Positions 31,506 through 43,232 of a DNA stretch of 64,000 bases are shown piece after piece (within the stretch, counting starts at the first letter, position 1; every line of letters begins with the position of its first letter). This stretch comes from Immersiella caudata (Eukaryota; Ascomycota; Sordariomycetes; Sordariales; Lasiosphaeriaceae), in NCBI GenBank assembly GCA_030512335.1, contig JAULSU010000007.1, positions 806,001-870,000 of the forward strand, read 5' to 3'. Below the pieces are notes generated by a model. It worked only from the letters and a program-made list of their open reading frames with translations, did no database searches and was not told the origin of the DNA. Both the position numbers and the translations under genes were made by a program.

Positions 31506-33764
31506 TCACACATCTATGCGCCTCTGCTTCAAGAACAGGGATAACACAATTGCTGTGGATGATGAGGCAAACGATACACCTTGACACGTCAGTTTGCTTG
31601 TCTTTGGCCGACAGCCGTCACCCGCGGCATGTGCTGGTCGCCGCAAAGGGATAGACTCACCATGGCTCCACCACAACCCATCCACGTAGGAATCTACGAT
31701 GGCCGCGTGGACAGCCCCCGTTGTGCGTGAAACGTACCCGACATCGGACGTGGCGTTCTCCAGAATCTGCCCTCGGATCAAGTCAGTTGATCGTTCGTGA
31801 AAATCAAGGGGGTGGGGTCCGACCGTCTGTATAGCCTTGCCGCTCAAGCCGAGGTCCAGCAGTCTAGTCTGCAGGGTACTCCGGAGAGAGGCTTGCATTG
31901 CGGCGTTTGAAATGGGGAGCCCGATAGTGATCCAGACTGTGGTTGAAAGGTACATGAAGGAAATCGCTGGTGCCATGTGGGCAGGGTCGATGACGGCTTG
32001 AAGGGAGATGAACACGGCGCTTTGCGCAATGCCACTTCCGAAGCCGCTGCATTGAGGAGATTAGATCTCATTCATTCAAAGTGTCCATGCGCAAGATGGC
32101 CATACCTGGGGACGATGTAGAGCGATTCCCACCAGTTGGTATTACCGTGCCATCGAAGCATCATCGAAAGGTAACTCAAGGACGCGCACGTCACCGAGAG
32201 GACGACAAGCAGTTTGTATCTCCCTGATCTGTGGCGCCGGTATTGTCAGCTTGTGAACGACGGCGGGCTGAAAGAGCACAACTTTGGTGGCCCACCTTTT
32301 GATAATCAAGCCGGAAAGTAGGCCGCCGACAGCATTGCCAACAACTGCCGGAACAAGATGCATGCCAGCCTCGGTATTGGACATTCCCGCAGTGACTTGG
32401 AAGTATATCGGCACTGAGAACATCAACTGTTGACAAGAGGTCAGAACACGCTTGACAAAGAACCTCCGCGTCCAGGGGTAGAGATACCGAAATCTGGGCG
32501 GCCATTTGAAGCCCCAGGATGAGAAATGACAAGACTGCATCCCGTCGGTGAAATATCTCAAGGGGTAAGATTGGTTCTTCCTCACGTTTCTCGACGGAAA
32601 TGAAGAGAGCTAAGAGAATACCGCTCACTATAAACAACGAGACGATAATTGGGTGCGTCCATGGCAATTTTTCACCGCCAAGCTCAATGGGAAGGAGCAA
32701 TGCCAGCACCATGCTGGCAAAGATGACGGAACCCTTGAAGTCGATTCTGTTCCATTTGCCCCTGTTCGCGTTTGATGCAGCGGGAGATGCCGGGGATTCG
32801 GATTCGGGTGGTGGCTTGGGCAGGTAGATGGCGACGAGAACGATGGCAAGCCCGACTATGGGGACTTGGCCAAGGAAAGACCATCGCCACCCGACAACAT
32901 CGGCGAGCCAACCTCCAAGGGGCCCTCCAATACTCCGGCCGGCCGTGGCCACGACGTTGACGAAGGCGCGCCACTGTGCAACGTCTCTGATCGGAAGGAT
33001 ATCTGTGATCAGCACTGAGACCAAGGCTGTCATCCCAGAGCTTCCCGCGCCCGATATAACGCGGCCTAGCACGACCTGCCACATCGTCTGGCCAATGCCC
33101 CATTAGAGAGATGGTGAGTAACCAACATCGCAAGGCCCATCAGCTAGAAATCCGGGAAACATACACGATAATGCTGCTTGCGTGTTAGCGAACGCTCAGT
33201 TGAAGGGGCTGAACACAAGCCTAACCATCCTATCACTAAAATGCTGTATGCAATGATGACGAGGGGTTTTCGTCCATAGATATCACTCAATTTTCCATAC
33301 TAAAGGTTGTCAGCGTGAAACTGTCGAAAGCAAAACTACTGCATACCAGAGTCTGCGTTGCTGCGCCGGCGAGCGCAAAGCTGGTGATGAGCCATGTTGA
33401 ATTTGTCAAGTCGTTAAATTCGGACGCAATGGTGGCATGGGTCGCCAGAAGCATCGAGCCATCGGCATTTGCAATAAAGATACCTTTGAGCGTAAGCCAT
33501 TAGAGCCATCCATACCGGGAAGCAGTTTGATGTTGCTGGCTTACCGATCAGGAGCACTGATATGATTTTAACGACGCTGATCTGGACCTTTCCGTTTCCT
33601 TGTTCCTGGTTTCTTTCCCCCAGACGCTCCTCCTCGTCAACGATATCTTTGGCGATTCTGTTCCCGTTCGACTGGGCCGCTCTGGCGGTGTTGAGAAGTG
33701 GCGACCGCTCTGTATGCTGCGCAACTTCGTCACCTCTGTGTCCAGCCTCGGGCTGTTGAGTCAT
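31506..33764 (-). CDS. MFS transporter, DHA2-like (fnx1/Vba type)
   Basis: Proton-coupled exporter of the major facilitator superfamily, close to the fungal fnx1/Vba group (vacuolar basic amino acids) and multidrug exporters. Exons read clearly at 33764-33545, 33483-33347, 33299-33226, 33087-32488, 32426-32296, 32228-32106, 32046-31661 and 31579-31506, roughly 585 residues. The N terminus carries an acidic dileucine-like ERSPLL. Then come FIANADGSMLLATHATIA (TM1), YGKLSDIYGRKP (the MFS loop motif), GRVISGAGSSGM and GGPLGGWLADVVGWRW. Between 33087 and 33226 the join is unresolved: no canonical donor and acceptor pair keeps the frame from ...ILVIG to TMWQVVLG, so either micro-exons or a lesion lie there. 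Divergent from the arylsulfatase. Confidence 0.82.
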
Positions 33765-34495
33765 GTCTGGCAGGCGTCGTTCCTTCCTTATTTGGTAGAG
33801 GAAAAATCAGACGACCCAAACGTATGATTTTGGTCAAATAGCAGGAGATCTTCCGTTATCGGAACAAAAAATAACAAAGGAAAGAAATCAGACAGACGAG
33901 ATGGTAACGGAGTGTTAACATGGTCTTGGCAGGGCACGCAGGGCGCCACCCCATTGGGAAATCCCAGGGGATGAACTGACGCCATCGTGTCGGAGATAAC
34001 AAAGACAGCACTTCGCGTGCGGGATGAGCTAGGAGCTAACAGCCTTCCGCATATTACCCCAAATCACGACATCCAAGCCCAAGTCGCGACATGTTCAAAA
34101 AACCACACACAATGTTCTCGATACATGGATTGAAAACGCACAAAAGGCTCTGCGTTGTTTTTCTCGGCCAATGCGGGGATATGCAGCCAGACTGACCTGG
34201 GCTAGTCAAGGGAAGCACTACGAATTGGTGCAATCGTTGGGGATGATCGCGTAATGGCAACCCGGGGTCTCGACCGCGATGCGGATACCGACATCCCGGC
34301 CATGGGTTCGATTCTAAAGTACCTGGCCTAACCCCCCCTCCTTGTATTGCCTGAGACTAGGTAACTAAGATCCCGCGGTTGAAGATATCGCTACTGCTAT
34401 CACCGAGCACATTAGTTAACAGGGCTCTGCCTCAACACCAAGAAAGTTATTCTTATCCCCCATTCCACAACTCAGTCTTTCACGGAGCATCAGCC
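33765..34495. other. Divergent promoter, MFS / arylsulfatase
   Basis: 731 bases between head-to-head genes. No gene. A sequence resembling a tRNA T-arm near 34304 lacks a matching A box and cloverleaf. Confidence 0.5.
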
Positions 34496-36458
34496 ATGCG
34501 CCTCACAGTATTTGCTTTGGCCGCGACAAGCCTACCTTTGTCTTTGGGCCTTTCTCAGAATGCGGATCAGAAGCTACTCGGAGCTGAGCAGAGCTCTTTC
34601 AAAGAACACGGGGAGAAGGAGGCACGACGACAGCCCAACATCATCTTCATCCTGACGGACGACCAGGACTTTCACCTAGAGTCACTCAAATACACCCCCC
34701 TGATCGAAAAGCACATCACAAACCAGGGCACCTTCTTCAAGAGGCACTACTGTACCACAGCTATCTGTTGTCCTTCCCGTGTATCACTGTGGACGGGGAA
34801 ACAAGCCCACAACACCAATGTGACGGACGTCAACCCCCCACACGGCGGATACCCAAAGTTCGTCAAGCAGGGCCTCAACGAAAAGTACCTGCCTGTCTGG
34901 CTGCAGGAGGCTGGTTACAACACCTACTACACCGGAAAGCTTTTCAACGCGCACACCGTCCTGAACTACCACTCTCCCTATGCCGCCGGATGGAACGGGT
35001 CGGACTTCCTCCTGGATCCCTACACCTACAACTATCTCAACTCCAGCTACCAACGCAACCGCGATCCGCCAGTCAGCTACCAAGGCCAGCACACGGTCGA
35101 CGTTCTCGCCAACAAGGCCTACGGCTTTCTCGACGAAGCCCTCCAGCACCAGGACAGACCTTTCTTCCTCGGGATCGCCCCTGTCGCCCCTCACAGCAAC
35201 GTAGAAGCGTTTGCTCTCGACGGCGATGTGGGCGACATCGAAAAATTGGTTCACTTCACACCCCCGATCCCGGCCAAACGCCATGCCCATCTCTTCCCCG
35301 ACGTTGTCGTCCCCCGCACGCCCCATTTCAACCCCGACTCGCCGTCTGGTGCCAACTGGGTGCGCAAACTCCACCAGCAGTCCTCTGACAATGTCGCCTT
35401 CAACGACCACTTCTACCGGCAGCGTCTCCGCGCTTTGCAATCCGTAGACGAGCTCGTAGACGGGTTGTTTGCTCGCCTGGAAGGGAAAAACCTCCTGGAC
35501 AACACCTATGTCTTTTACACTACGGACAATGGCTATCACATTGGTCAGCACCGTCTGCAGCCAGGAAAGGAGTGTGGTTTCGAGGAGGACATTCACATCC
35601 CGCTGATTGTGCGCGGCCCGGGGGTGGAAAAGGGGAAGGTGGCAGACATAGTTACGACGCATGTGGACTTGGCGCCCACCATCTTGGAGTTGGCGGGGGC
35701 CCCTATCCGGGCCGATTTTGATGGAGAGGCTATCCCCTTGACTGGAAAGGGAATTGAAAAGGCGGAGGTTAAGGGCGAGAGACATGAGCACGTTACTGTT
35801 GAGTTTTGGGGTAAATCTCTCTCCTTTCTGTTTCGTATGAACAAAGCTGACTGTCAACAGGATTTGCGGCGACTGAGGGAAAACTCTGGAGGAAGGATGA
35901 GGGGAGGTTGATTTTGAATAACACGTACAAGGCATTGAGAATTGTGGGAGATGGGTACAACTTTTATTACTCGGTGTGGTGCAACAACGAGCATGAGCTG
36001 TATGACTTGAAGGTATGTTTGTTTTCTTTGCCGGCTGAGCGAAAAGGAGCAGGAGAGGGGAGGTGCGCCGGGGGTTCAAGGAAAGCTGACAGATCCAGGC
36101 CGACCCCTACCAACTCGTCAACCTGCTGCATCCGGACGAGGCGGCCAAGGCACCGTCGACTATCCTCGGAGTGCCATTCGCCAAGGTCATCTCCCGACTT
36201 GACTCGCTGCTGTTCGTGCTCAAGTCGTGCAAGGGACAGACGTGTGTTCGGCCATGGCAAGCGCTGCATCCAGCTGGTAACGTTCTCAACTTGCATGACG
36301 CGTTGACATCGCGGTTTGATTACTTCTACGAGACGCAGCAGAAGAAGGTGAGCTTCAACAAGTGTGAGTTGGGGTACATTGTCGAGTCGGAGGGCCCACA
36401 GTTTGAGACGGACGGGTTGGTCTATCGGCATGGGCTGAGGTGGGACGAGTGGGTGTAA
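34496..36458 (+). CDS. Arylsulfatase
   Basis: Hydrolyses sulfate esters; fungal enzymes of this type serve sulfur scavenging. Three exons: 34496-35810, 35861-36012, 36099-36458 (introns 50 and 86 nt), 608 residues. A signal peptide begins at MRLTVFALAATSLPLSLG. The metal-binding start of the sulfatase fold is NIIFILTDDQD. The catalytic Cys, converted to formylglycine, lies in ICCPSRVSLWTGK, matching C-x-P-S-R plus the downstream TGK. The YYTGKLFN and FYTTDNGYHIGQHRL segments supply further active-site residues. Several N-x-S/T sites fit secretion. The in-frame ATG at 34379 would bury the signal peptide, so I prefer 34496. Confidence 0.93.
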
Positions 36459-37292
36459 GCCAGGGAATCAAAAACTCGCGAGATTCTTTGATTAGATTTG
36501 AAGTCAAGTGGTAGCACAAAGAGACGCTATCTGCACTATTCATTTTCATTCAACTTTTACTACCTATTTTGAAATCAGGAAAATCCTACTAAACATTCAC
36601 TTCCATCCCATCACACCACCCGATCACACAACTTTGAACCGGATCGACCCGACCTTCCCGCCCCCTGCCATTCCAGCCTCTTTCTGCCGGACCTCCGTGC
36701 TGCCGCGCATCAAGCTCTACACCCACCAACTTACCCGAGTAGAGCGCCAAGCCACAACAGTCCGTTTTCCCGGATCCCGGGACCAAGCCTTTTTGCCCCC
36801 CCCCTGCGCCCATCTAGGGCCGGTCTGGCTCTTTGGTGCGCTAAGCAAGCTCGGAGAAAAATATGCATGACGGTCTTGGGATGGCCATTCGGGTGTGCCG
36901 GCGATATTGGGACCCTGTGTGTTGCAAGGCAGGGCAGAGCAAAAGTTGGTTCCTGAGTGGTCTGGACAGGCTTGGGAAGGGATAGCGTAGATTATTGTGT
37001 GGTCTGGACGGCCTGCCGGTACCTGTTTTATAATATACATCGTGTCGAACGACTGCGGTGCTTAGATATACGGAGATGCCTAAAATAGATGTCGGTACCT
37101 GGGGATTGGGATTCAGACGGAACGGGGTGATGAGGCTCACCGGTCCGGAGGGCCTGGGGAGGGTGGTGGGTGCTAGGTGCTGGGGGGTATAAGAGACGGT
37201 GCCTGGGTCAGCGTTTCAGCGCCGTTGTTGTTGTTTTTTTTGTTTCTTCCTGCTCATTTCCGACACAGCATACCTACGAGAGAAAGAGAAGG
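36459..37292. other. Intergenic region upstream of the expansin-like gene
   Basis: No gene seen. TATAAGA at 37188-37194 lies about 105 bases before the start codon at 37293. Confidence 0.5.
37188..37194 (+). promoter_or_regulatory. TATA-like box of the expansin-like gene
   Basis: TATAAGA preceded by a G-rich stretch and followed by a T/C-rich leader, about 105 bases upstream of ATG 37293. A motif call only. Confidence 0.4.
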
Positions 37293-38091
37293 ATGCGCAT
37301 CAACACGGCACTGGTGGCTAGCTTCGCGGGGCTGGTGTCGCTTTCGCAGGCGGCCCTGATCAGAGGGGATGCTACCTTCACGGGCAACAATCTCAACGGC
37401 GGGACCTGTTCGTTTGTCAACTATACGCTGCCTGCTGGCGTCTCAGGGGTTGGAATCGGTCCGCCGAACTGGGCGAATGGCACCAAGTGCGGAGCGTGCT
37501 TACAGGTCAACGGCCCCAGGGGGAGCGTCAAGGTCATGGTAAGTTCTCTTGTTGATATTGCTTGCTGATCTTCTTGGAACGTGAGGTTAATTCAGGACGC
37601 AGGTCACAGACAGCTGTCCTAGCTGTGCCCAGAACCGGTTGAATCTCTACGAGGAAGCCTTCCGACAGATCGCCAACCCAAACGACGGTATTGCCAACGT
37701 CGAATTTGATATCGTGAACTGCGGCATCAACTCTCAGCTGTGGGTGCGCAACAAAGTTGGCACGTCGAGGTGGTTGTGAGTTTCCCCCCTTTCTTCCTCC
37801 TGCTTTGTCTCTCAGTCGCGAATGGAGGCTTACGAGTTTGTCAATAGCTTTTCCATGCAGGTGATGAATGCAAACTACCCCGTCACGGCCCTGCATGTTA
37901 GCACGGATGGCGGAAACAGGTGGGAGGCGACGGTGAGACGTGATTATAACTACTTCGAGCGGGAATCAAGCGGCGGGTTTAATCAGGATCGGGTGCTGGT
38001 AAGGGTCAGCTGCTCAAATGGGAGGCAAGTTATCTTGCCGAATGTGAGTATGGAGGAGTATGCCGAGTCGAGGGCGCCGGCGAATTGCTAG
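37293..38091 (+). CDS. Secreted expansin-like protein (double-psi beta-barrel)
   Basis: Three exons: 37293-37538, 37603-37775, 37848-38091 (introns 64 and 72 nt), 220 residues. Signal peptide MRINTALVASFAGLVSLSQA. The first half is the double-psi beta-barrel seen in expansins and rare lipoprotein A: GDATFTGNNLNGGTCSFVNY, KCGACLQVNGPRGSVKVM, then VTDSCPSCAQNRLNLYEEAF, with the aspartate of VTDSCP in place. The second half (WFFSMQVMNANYPVTALHVS...WEATVRRDYNYFE) resembles the C-terminal beta-sandwich of expansins. Such proteins loosen plant cell walls without hydrolysis; fungal members are also linked to wall remodelling. Substrate is not readable. Confidence 0.9.
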
Positions 38092-38655
38092 GGGGTGAGG
38101 GGGAAGGGGTTGGCTCGAAGATTGTTTCGGACACGAGGGGAGAGACCTTACATCTAAGTGTAATAGCGGATGAGATGCAGGATGATAGAAAAAGTATCTA
38201 ATATCAATTATAACGGCACCGTCCTGTTCTTTTCGCAGGCGGAAATCGGCTTGTCAAATCAATGGTACCCCCTGAGCAGGTATCTACCTGGAAGAAGTAG
38301 AGAGTCTCACAGACCGAGGGATTGGAATTGGGTCAAATAAAAAGCATTTAGAAAAATGAACGTTGATGACGAGGATTCAAAACACCATCCTCACTCCCTC
38401 CTGGCACTACAATTGGCCCCCGAGAGGTACTCCGCATAACTTTATCCTGGATGAATGACCGAGCCTGGCATGCAATGATTACCCCGCCTGTATTACGCCC
38501 ATTTGCAAGCCAACATGAACTCAAACTGTCTGATCGAATGAAACCGACCCGGAACCTCTCATTCATCACTTACCCCTATTCTCATCCCCAACAACACTGT
38601 CCCTCCTTCTAGTCAGCACACGAGCGACAAGCCTCCAGGGCAGAACCAGATAAAA
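38092..38655. other. Intergenic region
   Basis: 3' flank of the expansin-like gene and promoter of the dehydrogenase. Nothing recognised. Confidence 0.5.
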
Positions 38656-39843
38656 ATGACCGAAAAGTCCCCTCACCAGTTCCCTCCTCGGTTCCGAAGC
38701 GACGTCTACCCCTTCATTTATCCGGAAAAGTTCAAGGGTTCTCTCCGGGACCTCGTTACCATCATCACAGGTGCGTCCAGCCTAGTCTGATGCCACCTCC
38801 TTACCGGGCTTCTCTTTCCCATACACACACGCATGCACGCATATGCAATTGCATCGTGATATTTATAGAAAATGGGCTGAGAGCATGACTGACAGACAAC
38901 AGGTGCTTCCGGAGCCATCGGCCAGGGGCTGGCGGAGTCGTTTGCTGTGGCAGGGGCAAAGCTGGTGCTCACGTACAACAACACGCCGCCGCCAGCCGCG
39001 CTAGAGGAGAGATGCTTGCGTTTTGGGGCGAGCAGCGTGACGTTCGTGAAGTGCAATGTTGCCGAACTGGAGGGATGTGAGGCGCTGGTGAATGAGGTAC
39101 GAGACCACTTACTTGCCCACCTGCAACCGCAACTCAACCATGACCCCTAGGCCCTCTCCACCCATGGCCGAGTCGACATCCTCATCAATAACGCCGGCGC
39201 CAACGGCCTCGGCCCCATGCACACGCAGAACCCCCTCTCCTTCATCTCCGACCTCGCCGTCAACCTCCACGGCCCTTACTTCCTCATGCGCCTGCTCCTC
39301 CCCCACTTCCGCACCCAGTCCTCAGGTTGCATCCTCAACATCGCCTCCCGCGCCGGCACCGTTACCATGCCCTACTCGACCTCCTACTGCGCCAGCAAAG
39401 CGGCCCTCATCAACCTCACAGCATGCGTCCAAAAAGAACTCGACGTGGAATCCTTCCGAGACGTCCACCTCTACTCTCTGCACCCGGGCGGCATCAAATC
39501 CGCCATGACGCTGAAGAAGTACGCAGAAGAGAGCGTGGCTAATCTTCCCGAGCAGGCGAGGAAGTGGTTTACCAACATGCTAGATGTGTACAACGACTCG
39601 CCGTACTTGAACGGCATGGTTTGCGTAGCGCTGGCTACGGGCGTGGGCAAGGACACACTGAGGGGAAGGTATCTGGATGTGGGGCAGGATTTGGAGGATG
39701 TGTTGGCGCAGGGAGAGACGGTGAAGGCTAGTTCTGAGCTGTATGCCTTGCATGCGACGTTCTTGGGAGGTCTGAAGAATGCGGGTATACCGGAGGGTGG
39801 ATATTTTGGGAGGGATGAGAGTTGGGTGTTTCCAGGGTATTGA
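38656..39843 (+). CDS. Short-chain dehydrogenase/reductase
   Basis: NAD(P)-dependent oxidoreductase of the classical SDR family. Three exons: 38656-38770, 38903-39096, 39151-39843 (introns 132 and 54 nt), 333 residues. The Rossmann motif TGASGAIGQG spans the first join (G|GT), which supports it. Then follow CNVAELEG, VDILINNAGANGLG (NNAG), the catalytic Ser in LNIASRAG, and Tyr and Lys in SYCASKAAL. HPGGIKSAMT is the loop after the active site. A 40-residue N-terminal extension precedes the fold. The C terminus is longer than the minimal family. Substrate unknown. Confidence 0.92.
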
Positions 39844-40286
39844 GATTGACTGTTGGAGCGACGGTGACACTGGCGGTGCAGGGTACGCGGGCTACAGGGT
39901 ACGCGAGGCAGTGCGTAGTTTGTCTTCAGTATTGCAGCGGAATGTGTCCTACAGGGAACATGAACAAGGGTCGAGCCACGGACAGGAACAACTTGCCTTG
40001 CCTAATTGCCGGGAAATCAAATCTCGCAGCGTAGCGAAGGCGCCCATCGTCACAATGCTGTTCGATGGCCCAGGAAGAGAACAGCAGATGACTCGTCGCG
40101 GAAATTCTCAATTGGTCCAGGGTCCTTGCTGTCAGAAAATTTGAGAAGCAGGGTTAGGGTCAATATCGCTCCACGTGACCTCGCTAGTCCAACCTTCAAT
40201 CTTCGAGATTCGACACCACGCTCAACCCAGCGCAGTACGATCACCCGGCACACCGACGCCGCCATTACGCCCCAATCACCGCAGCC
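39844..40286. other. Intergenic region
   Basis: Between the SDR and bL36m genes. Nothing recognised. Confidence 0.5.
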
Positions 40287-40801
40287 ATGGCCATACTACC
40301 GCTCCTCTCGCATACCCTGCGGTCGACCGCCGCAACTCGCACCCTCGCCTCGTCGATGCGTGCCCTCACCCTCGCCCCTTCGTCGACAACGCAAATGCAG
40401 TCTCGATCACCCGCCCAGCAGACGCGTTCGCTCTCGCAAGCTATTCTTTCGCGCCAACACAAATGTAACGGCCCATGCTGCTCGCGGCCTACTCTGGCTG
40501 TCAGGAGTCAGATCGGAGCCCAGAGCGAGGTCTCGCGCGTTCAGGGACAACAGACGAGGGGGATGAAGGTACACAGCGCTATCAGGAAGCGGTGCGAGCA
40601 TTGCAAGGTGGGTTCATTATTTACCCGTACCTCCGTCGAAATCGAGACTTGGAGGCTGGTGTCCTATCGGGAGTATCATGCTGACAGGATGTCTAGGTCG
40701 TCCGCCGGAAGGCCGACAAACGGAGCAATGGCTATCTCTACGTCATTTGCTCTGCAAACCCGAGACACAAGCAGCGACAAGGCTATGTAAAGCACAGATG
40801 A
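40287..40801 (+). CDS. RTC6: Mitochondrial ribosomal protein bL36m
   Basis: Large-subunit mitochondrial ribosomal protein. Two exons: 40287-40607 and 40697-40801 (intron 89 nt), 141 residues. The first 95 residues are a Ser/Thr/Arg-rich mitochondrial presequence and extension. The bL36 domain begins at GMKVHSAIRKRCEHCK and crosses the intron into VVRRKADKRSNGYLYVICSANPRHKQRQG. The zinc ribbon (C-x2-C, then C-x4-H) is complete. The insertion between the two halves of the ribbon is slightly longer than in bacteria. Convergent with the LYR gene. Confidence 0.93.
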
Positions 40802-41038
40802 ACAGGGCGACTGGGGCATTGGTGCCAATACTTCTATAATATGAACGCTGGGTGGTGGTGCTGGGGCTCGGCGGGAAGAGAACGCCGGGGAGCGGTTGTC
40901 AACCACTTGTACAAGATTTGTTCTACATGGTGCGTTATGGCTGGGCTGGGAATTGTGGCTAGATCGCGGTACGCAGTACGGGGTACCGATCAGAGGCAGT
41001 AGAGAAATGATGCCCGTTAGACCTAGATGGAAGTGGTG

Positions 41039-41453
41039 TTACAGTCCATCAATATACCTCTCCATGCTTTCCCACTCGGTTTTGCCTGTTGATAGGAGGT
41101 ATCGGATGTGAGTCTGTGCGTGTCAGTGTCTATAATCCTCAAAGCACAGGAACATGTGCTTACTAGGTCCGTGACTCCTCGATGTCGCTCAAACTCTTCC
41201 CGCGCAAACCGCCGTGTCTCGGCCTGAGTCTTCGGGTCACCAATTCGGCGGGTAGCTCGGATGATGGTCCGGTATAGAGACAAGACACGCGCACGCTGAA
41301 GAAACTATCAAAGAAATCAGTGGGACTGCACTATTGCACTTTGGAAGCTCTACGTACGTGCTCTAAGCTGAGAGTTGCGCCCAGTCGAGATCGCGGGCCC
41401 GTCGCGTAGGTGCGAATTGAGAGCCACTGCGTGGCCCGCGGGTTCAAACGCAT
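41039..41453 (-). CDS. LYR-motif protein, LYRM2-like
   Basis: Three exons: 41453-41358, 41304-41164, 41113-41039 (introns 53 and 50 nt), 103 residues. The N terminus is a short basic presequence (RTYATGPRSR). Then SLEHFLQRARVLSLYRTIIRATRRI carries the Leu-Tyr-Arg motif after a helix typical of LYRM2. RRFAREEFERHR and THIRYLLSTGKTE follow. LYR proteins are small mitochondrial matrix proteins that bind acyl carrier protein and assist respiratory-complex assembly or Fe-S delivery. The acceptor at GATAG (41305) was chosen because it restores the FLQ residues. Confidence 0.9.
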
Positions 41454-41827
41454 CGACCGGCACCTGAGGGGGAAAATGCACCCTTTACAATGACATCTAT
41501 GCTCTAGGTCTTGCCCTATCGCTTGCCCGCTCAATTGGGTGGGCAGCGAAGCAGCAATTGGTTGATTGGAACAATGCGGCTTCGAGGTCGTTGATGAATG
41601 CAAAATTTCAGAACCCCTGTTCTCAACGTCATAGGGGGATAGAGCGCCAAAAAAAAAACGCCTGGAACTCAGCGAGCCCCCCACCAAGTTCAGCGCGCCC
41701 CCACGACACGCGCCGCGTTCGTCTTATATGAATCTCGGCCAAGACATCACAACTCTCACGAACAACCTGACATCATCACCTAAGAAAGCATCTTCTTCCT
41801 TAAAAGGTAATTATTTTGCTTGCCCGG
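41454..41827. other. Divergent promoter, LYR / NAA40
   Basis: 374 bases between head-to-head genes; nothing else recognised. Confidence 0.5.
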
Positions 41828-42649
41828 ATGAAACAAGAACGACAACGGGCTCCTACAAGCCCAATCGACCTAGCGAATCGCAAAACAGATGAGCAGTTCA
41901 TCTCAGAATATCTAGCACATGAGTGAGTACTAAGAAAGGCTGGACCTTTGTATTTCAACTCACATCTCAGCCCCTTTCCACTGGACCTCAACCTAACACT
42001 CCCGTCCTCTAGCACACCCGAAAATCCCTCGTCCTGGACCACCAAATGGACACACCCCAAAACCTCGGATCACTACACACTCACTCTCTCCTGCCCTGCC
42101 AACCTCACCCCCGATGACCTGCAATCTTGCTTCGCCCTCATCGAAGAAACCAGCCGCGCCGACTACGAAAACTCCGCCGGTAAATGGCACCCCACCAAGA
42201 AGCTCAAGGAGATGAAGTCCCCCGAGCTGCGGTACATCCTCGTCCGAGACGCTACCAACGCCATCCGCGGCTTCACGTCGTTGATGCCGACCTACGAGGA
42301 GGGCCAGCCTGTTGTCTACTGCTACGAGATTCACCTCAAACTAGAGCTCAAAGGGCATGCCCCCTTTTTCTCCCTTCTCTGCTCTACCCTAGACTACTAA
42401 CATCACTATCAAAGCACTGGACTGGGCAGCCTCCTCATGTCCTTCCACACCACCGTCGCCAACAACATCCCGATCATCACCAAAGTGATGCTCACTTGCT
42501 TCCTGTCCAACCATCACGGTTTCAAGTTTTACAAAAGGCTTGGCTTCGAGACAGATGAGATATCGCCTGTCCAGAGAAAGTTGCGGTTCGGCAAGGTGTT
42601 TAGCCCAGACTACGTTATTCTGAGCAAGAGGATTAGACCGGATCCTTGA
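41828..42649 (+). CDS. NAA40: N-alpha-acetyltransferase NatD (histone H4/H2A)
   Basis: Acetylates the N-terminal Ser of histones H4 and H2A. Three exons: 41828-41922, 41971-42354, 42415-42649, 237 residues. The GNAT fold shows ALIEETSRADYENSAGKWHPTKKLKEM and RYILVRDATNAIRGFTSL. VVYCYEIHLKLELKGTGLGSLLM is the beta4-alpha3 acetyl-CoA loop. FYKRLGFETDEISP and the C-terminal DYVILSKR also match the family. The second intron (42355-42414) appears to start with GC (GG|GCATGC) and end in CAAAG. No GT donor near the join keeps the frame, and the GC join gives exactly the family sequence. The first intron is 48 nt. Confidence 0.9.
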
Positions 42650-43232
42650 AGGGTCATGGATTGGATGGCGTTTTCAAGTCGCAGAGAGACCCAAACGGTC
42701 ACATAGACGATACCCACCCACCCGAATCACTCTACCGACAGATGAAACTGCATGTCTGATGTGCAACGAGGGCGGGTTCGATAGTACAGAAAGCAAAATT
42801 GCTTTCTAGCTGAGGAGTGGAAGGAGGTTGAACAACCAATCGCCATGCCAAGTGACAAAACGGGTTGCAGTGGTTGACCTCGGAGATCACAATGAGGTTG
42901 ATTTGCCCGAATCGATAAACCTGGTCGAGGAGGGCTCTGCACTAATAGGTGAAACCAACATGGGCGGGCCCGGATCATCAGGGATGTAAGTGGCGAGGAC
43001 CTCGGGCAACCATTGCAATTTGTCAGAACTCGCATTGTTGCTTTGGGCGCGATTCAAACTGAGGACGCAGGTTACTCTGCGACAGGCGGTATATTTGACC
43101 AGATCTATCACAAGCGGTCACGCTTGAAAGCACTACATCCAGGCAGAAACTCGTCGGACCATTTACATGCAGAGCGCCTCGCTCCCGTCGTGACTCATGA
43201 TGGTTCGTAGCATGGCATCAACCCAACACAGC
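42650..43232. other. Convergent intergenic region
   Basis: Between the 3' ends of NAA40 and the eEF1B gene. Nothing recognised. Confidence 0.5.

Noticed and set aside
34295..34325. tRNA-like T-arm (GGTTCGATTC)
   Set aside because: No proper A box, anticodon arm or acceptor stem could be folded around it on either strand.
34784..36079. 431-codon open frame on the minus strand
   Set aside because: Antisense shadow of the arylsulfatase, whose motifs and splice joins are unambiguous.
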